From Acanthaster planci (lineage: Eukaryota > Echinodermata > Asteroidea > Valvatida > Acanthasteridae), in contig NW_019091355.1 in the NCBI RefSeq assembly GCF_001949145.1, positions 4,430,838 through 4,494,837 on the forward strand: a DNA stretch of 64,000 nt, written 5' to 3'. Below are positions 59,134 through 64,000 of this stretch, piece after piece; the first letter of the stretch is position 1, and every line of letters starts with the position of its first letter. Both the position numbers and the translations under genes were made by a program. The notes under the pieces were generated by a model. That model searched no databases. It was not told where the DNA came from and saw nothing but the letters and a program-made list of their open reading frames with translations.

Positions 59134-62100
59134 GTTTTCACAAACAATGGGTCGATCGTGTCTAGTCGAGTCTAGTCTGGGTTGAATCGAATGGTTACGG
59201 CAACAAGCGCATGGAGCAATGCATGCGCCACGGGCAAGTGACTAGTCGCTCGTCATCGGGTTCCATAGGTACATATACTATTTCCAGCCGCAGCCACAAC
59301 AGTTTGGACACACTCCACCATTATTGGAAACCTTTGGGATCGACAGGCTACAACTTAGAGGGGCAATCCAATCATATAAACAATTGCACCACTGCATTTC
59401 ATTTAACCTTATTCTACATTTTGGTTATTTTAAAAGGTGTTTTCTTGCCTTTTGAATTTTTTAAAATTAATTTATTTTCATGCTCCTACCAGTTTCTATC
59501 AGTATGAGAAAAAACTGTGACGCCATCTCAGGGAGAAATTAAACTTCCAATCTTCCAATGGTTACTTGCTAGGATTGTGGATATTTCCCCTTAAATTTAT
59601 TTTCGTCGGTGCTTTACTGTCAGGCGCGGATGGGCGGGGGGCGAACCCCGCTCTAAAAAAGAAGACAAAAATTGGGAAAATGATCAAAAATAACTAAAGC
59701 GCACCAATATCATTGTAAACATATGTCATGTAGTCCCATCACCATTTCTGCTTGTCCACAAAAAACTTGTCTGACCCCCCCCCGGAAATTTTCCTGGATT
59801 CAACATTGATTATTGTGCTAGTACACTGTACGTGGAATTGAGCCAACATACCACCCTTTCTCGGCTGTTTTTTACTAAGGATGGGCGTCGCCAAGATTCT
59901 TACGGGGAGGGGGCGGACAAGCAGTTTTACAGGGTGAACAATTCCAGGGTACAGTAACAAGGCACCCAACACTGAAGGGATAACCCATTAAAAGTGGAAG
60001 GGTGCAATTTTCAAGTTTTTTTCAAATAAATTGGGGATTTTTTTTCATTTCTCTTTTCCCCCCAACACCGTAGGTGGAAAGGGGGGCGAATTAATGGAAT
60101 TTAAAAATGCGTACTGAGCACCTATGCAATGTCAAGTACACCTAAAAGCATTGGCGATAAAATCAAAATTAGTGCCTTATCATTAACTGCCATGTTGGCA
60201 AGTTATAAAATGAACTTATATAACATGTATGGGTCAAACACAGGCCCAAGCACAAACCAGTGGAACATGCCATCTTGGGTAATGGTAAATGAATCAGCTT
60301 GATTAAATAATTACAAATGTGTATGCCAAAAAAGTGAATTCCAGGACTGAAGAAAAAAGGGGAATCAATGCCTGTGGAATAAAATAAGTTGTGACCTGAG
60401 CCTCTTAAGCTGCAGTCAAGTGGTATGGTGCACTCCCAGTGATTTTCTTGATGTGATCTGTTTTGGGGGGGGGTAGTCTTAGGTCACAACTCCCGATTCA
60501 GAATTGAAGTGAAATGCACATTTGCACTAACATGACATCATGCTTTGTGCGCTTTCGTACGTTGATTCCACGGATTGCATCTCATCGCACCGCCTCAAGA
60601 AAACTCATGTTAACAAAGCTGGAAGTCATTGTTTTAGGTCCGTTTTGATTTTGATGCAGTCTAGAGTATTTTTCACAGCAAACACTGCGCACATGCAATT
60701 GCTCCTCACCCCTGCAGACATTAAGTACGTGATTCTGGACTGGTCAAGTTGGAAGGCATGACCTCTTGAATTTGTTCATCTAACCAGCAAGATGCTGCAG
60801 GACCTTCTTCTATTGTAATGTCAACGGCAAGTGTAAAAATATCTATGCACACATGTAACAGGCTTTACCACTTTGAGTGATTATTGCACTTTATTTTATA
60901 CATGTATGTAATAAATAATGGTCAATAGTGCTGCTGTCTGCAAATTACACAATCTTTCCCTTGTGATATTCTTTAGCATAAAAAGCATGGAGACGAGTCA
61001 CATTACGTGCCGCATTACAAACACAGCCTTTCATGATCGTCGTTAATTACAAAATAGGCAAACATTGGCGGTAAAATATTAAAAAACTCCCTTCGTGGAG
61101 GCTCAATTATGTGCCTCTATGGCCAATCGTGTTCCCACTTAACACAGATTCTGTGGATTCCAGTGAATCTTAGAAAAATATATAAAATATCAATTATCAA
61201 AATCACAAGAATTAAATAAGTTAGGTATCTTCGGCAAGAAAGCCAGCCTGTAGGTTCAGGTCACTGGCTTTGGTACCCCTTTTCAAATACCTTCCAGCCT
61301 GAAACTTTCCCAACCAGTCTGTTGAGCCCCTCTAATAACTTTGAGCATCCACAGATTTGTCGCCTCCAGATAAAATGTTTTACACCCCTCTGACATTATT
61401 TTGCCAACGTGTAAAGGAAATTTTAACTCCATAAAATGAGCATAAAAAGGTAGAGTGTAAAATAAGCATTTGTGTCACTTCTTTTAAAGACTGGGAAATA
61501 ACTTATTACTTAGCCTTCCTTAACCTTCCAAATCTTTCAACTGTCAACATGTCTTCAGGTTTTGCCCCTCTCCAATTTCACCCACAGAGTTACCACACAA
61601 GGCAAGTAATCGGAGTGGTAGGATTTGCCGAGACACGAGCCTTTGCAGTATTTCTCTGCAGGGCACATAGAGGGGTCTTCAGTCAAGAACTGGGCTAAGT
61701 ACAGGAGGGTTGATCAGTTACCGATTTTGTTATTCCACATCGCACTTGTCGCGAGGAACAGCGTTATTTTGGGCAGAAAATGCTGACTTTTTAAACCGAG
61801 AAGATACCAACCACCGCATTCCTTTACAAAGTTGGACTTCACGAATGTGGACCCAAGGTGGTAATTTGTTCAAGATTTGTGTGACATTTCTTGCTGTGTC
61901 GTCGCTTTCTTGGAACTCGGAGGTGACGACATGAAATGACATTTGCTGTAACACCCATCCGTGGTCCGCTGCTGCTGGAGGGCTCCACACATGCTCAAAC
62001 CTCCGCAGACAGGTTTGAGCCTCTGTATGGCGCGCGCACAAGCTCAGCAGGAATCAACCAAGCTTGGAGTGAACACAGACATCATGTGGCACTGCTACAG

Positions 62101-62177
62101 AATCTGTGTTACGACGCAGAAAATCCCTGCATATTTCTGTGTCGTTCCTCGTGAGGGGGTCATAACAATGCTGTTCA
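59134..62177. other. Spacer between SLC25A16 and CCDC6
   Basis: Same-strand (minus) spacer of 3 kb. It should contain the CCDC6 promoter and the 3' UTR of SLC25A16; a minus-strand AATAAA at 60890-60895 is one candidate end signal. GC and CpG are locally raised just upstream of the CCDC6 start (about 59140-59300). I see no exon. Confidence 0.5.
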
Positions 62178-64000
62178 TCACCTCTCGTCTGAATGGATAT
62201 TAAGATACTGTTTGAGATGTTCATACAGAGTGAACGACACGGCTGCTGCAGGTATAGCTCTCAAGTAATTGATACTAACGCCCCGAAAGAGTCCTTGTGT
62301 GCCACGCTCGGTGTAAACCAAGACCAGGGTCTCCAAGCATGAACTGTTAAAAGAGACAAAATCATAAAAATCATCCATGAACACAAAAATGTCAGCCAAC
62401 ACGGGCTCCAGGGACAACAATCTCGACTTATGCGTTTCATCTTTTCATTTATACCAGGAGTCTACATTCACTGGAACATTTTAAAAAGTACTCCTAAAAG
62501 AAACAAAAAAAAATTCACAAACAACCTCTGCCTGTGATTACCTGGACGGATTGGCATTGGGTACCATGGCACCTAGCTGCATGAGTCTCCTTCCAACATC
62601 CAGGGGATATCTGCAATGAACAATGGAAAACCTTCAGCCTTCAGCACATGGGGCTAATCTGTTCATTTGGGGTCCAAGTTTTTCCTGTCCCTATCACATC
62701 TGGCATATAATTTTGTGAGTTCAGAACACATTCTTAAATTTCCAAGAGTGATTAAGTAATGCAATTACCCGCCAAACAAATACTACAGTTCGAAGTCAAT
62801 TTTAGTGATATATCCCTTGACAAATGACAAAGGCCAGGTGTAACAGCGACAGTGAAAATATCACATCGGTGCTCAAAATTTAAGGAATGACCCATATGGC
62901 TCCTACGATCCCATCTAACTGAATTCAAGGCAAGGCTGAGTGCAATCCAGGCGATAGCATTCAAACCGCCAGCATAACTACTCTTCATGTAATTACTCTC
63001 AACTACAATCAATGATGCTGCATGTTTTATGACCAGTGTATCTTCCCAGCACACGTGATTTCTCAAGACACGGTCCGACGAATATTCTCTAATACTTTCT
63101 GAAAATCGAGGAAGGAGTTTGCACAGAGGTAAATCAAGGCATGCTTTCTACCTGAGAATAACTGAACTTACACAATAGTTTGAGCAAATGCCCCGGCGAA
63201 TCCACCGATGAAAAGGTTGGCCTGTGCAGTCAGCACTCTTTCCTGGAGGTTGGCCGGAGATGGCTTGGATAGGTAGAGGGGCCCCTTGACTAGGACGTAG
63301 GCCTTGCCCATTTCATATGAATAGAAAGCTGCACCTGAAGACATGCAGGATACAGGATTGGCAATGGTGTAACTATGAAGATAAGACTGTCCTACTACAG
63401 ATGCCAAAACCTCCTGGTTTTCAGCTTTCTGTTTCCAAGCTGGTGTGAAGCATGATTCTTGTGAGATTCCCGAGATCTTGTGAGAGTTCTTTGGAAGGAT
63501 CACAGACACACCATCTCAGCTGAACGAAAGACGTGTGATATGCCCTCACTGTTCTAGTGATGAAGATCCCCTTTAGTTCACACCAACATGACACAGATGG
63601 GTATGCACATTTGCACCAACAAAATCTAGCTTGGACCACTTACCAGCATAAGGCACCATTCCTAATAGCGTTGGACCGACTCCTCTGTATAGTGCTCTAA
63701 GTTGGCCCTCCTGTTAAGTGTTACAAAGATATAAGCGGGAGAAATCTAGCTCTTAGAAAAAAGGCTTTGCCACAGTAAGGCTAAAGGGGTCTGAATTTTG
63801 GGACCAGGGCTTATCCACGTCACATAATATACCTGATTAAGAGGTACAGTACACTCAGGGGAAGCATGCAAAAACCTGAAGGTGTGCTATCAAACGTTCA
63901 TAATTATGACGGAAAGATTAGTGTGCTCATCATGGCATCTCACCTCATGCCATATGGACCGGCAAGTGTGCAAAATGCCTCTGTATAAACACTCTCCCTG
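62178..64000 (-). CDS. SLC25A16: Mitochondrial carrier SLC25A16, 3' exons (5' part beyond the right edge)
   Basis: Inner-membrane carrier of the SLC25 family; SLC25A16 (Graves disease carrier) is linked to mitochondrial CoA/adenosine 3',5'-diphosphate transport. Exons, 5' to 3': 64000-63944 (cut by the window edge), 63710-63644, 63334-63172, 62610-62542, 62343-62178. They join in frame and give about 173 C-terminal residues. Order: GECLYRGILHTCRSIWHEEG, then LRALYRGVGPTLLGMVPYAG ending the second repeat; a loop; then the third repeat with GGFAGAFAQTIVYPLDVGRR (the Px[D/E]xx[K/R] signature) and LFRGVSINYLRAIPAAAVSF, ending KQYLNIHSDER. The match to human SLC25A16 in GExxYxGI, LGMxPYAG, DVxRRxMQLG and SxNYxRxIP is stronger than to generic carriers. 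It lies upstream of CCDC6 on the same strand; both genes are on 10q21 in human. Confidence 0.92.

Overview
This window comes from a nuclear genome of a marine invertebrate animal. All genes are intron-rich, splice sites follow GT-AG (with one apparent GC-AG), intergenic DNA is AT-rich and full of small dispersed repeats, and there is a 306-bp assembly gap. The proteins are closest in character to deuterostome orthologues. The gene mix and the style of the short inverted-repeat elements suggest an echinoderm (sea-star-like) genome. A hemichordate or lancelet cannot be excluded by eye, and the species call is inference.

Layout, left to right: about 6.5 kb of repeat-rich non-coding DNA with the gap; one minus-strand exon of a DEG/ENaC-type channel (6513-6712); first coding exon of the BK channel KCNMA1/Slo1 (minus, 7320-7643); a divergent 1.5-kb spacer; METAP1 (plus, 9142-16882, complete); a tail-to-tail spacer; ADH5, the class III alcohol dehydrogenase (minus, 31696-20245, complete); a divergent 2.2-kb spacer with a strong hairpin; PPM1K (plus, 33925-36673, complete); a tail-to-tail spacer with a tRNA-derived SINE; CCDC6 (minus, 59133-42006, complete); and the 3' exons of the mitochondrial carrier SLC25A16 (minus, 64000-62178, running off the right edge). 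I rebuilt all exon junctions by hand; they join in frame.

The genes are housekeeping and physiological genes, not one pathway: initiator-Met removal (METAP1), formaldehyde/S-nitrosoglutathione metabolism (ADH5), mitochondrial branched-chain ketoacid dehydrogenase dephosphorylation (PPM1K), mitochondrial transport (SLC25A16), a coiled-coil scaffold (CCDC6) and ion channels. The interest lies in linkage. In human, METAP1-ADH5 and PPM1K lie on 4q22-23, while CCDC6, SLC25A16 and KCNMA1 lie on 10q21-22, two arms I regard as parts of one ancient paralogon. The window probably preserves the pre-duplication linkage.

Accessory content: several foldback/MITE-like families with long terminal inverted repeats (one present twice), a LINE reverse-transcriptase relic, a THAP-domain relic, a tRNA-derived element bounded by inverted repeats, a 33/39-bp minisatellite, recurrent TTAACCCTAACCC motifs, and a strong enrichment of the palindromes ACATGT and ACCGGT in non-coding DNA. 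I found no CRISPR array, no biosynthetic or defence cluster, and no convincing new multi-gene system.
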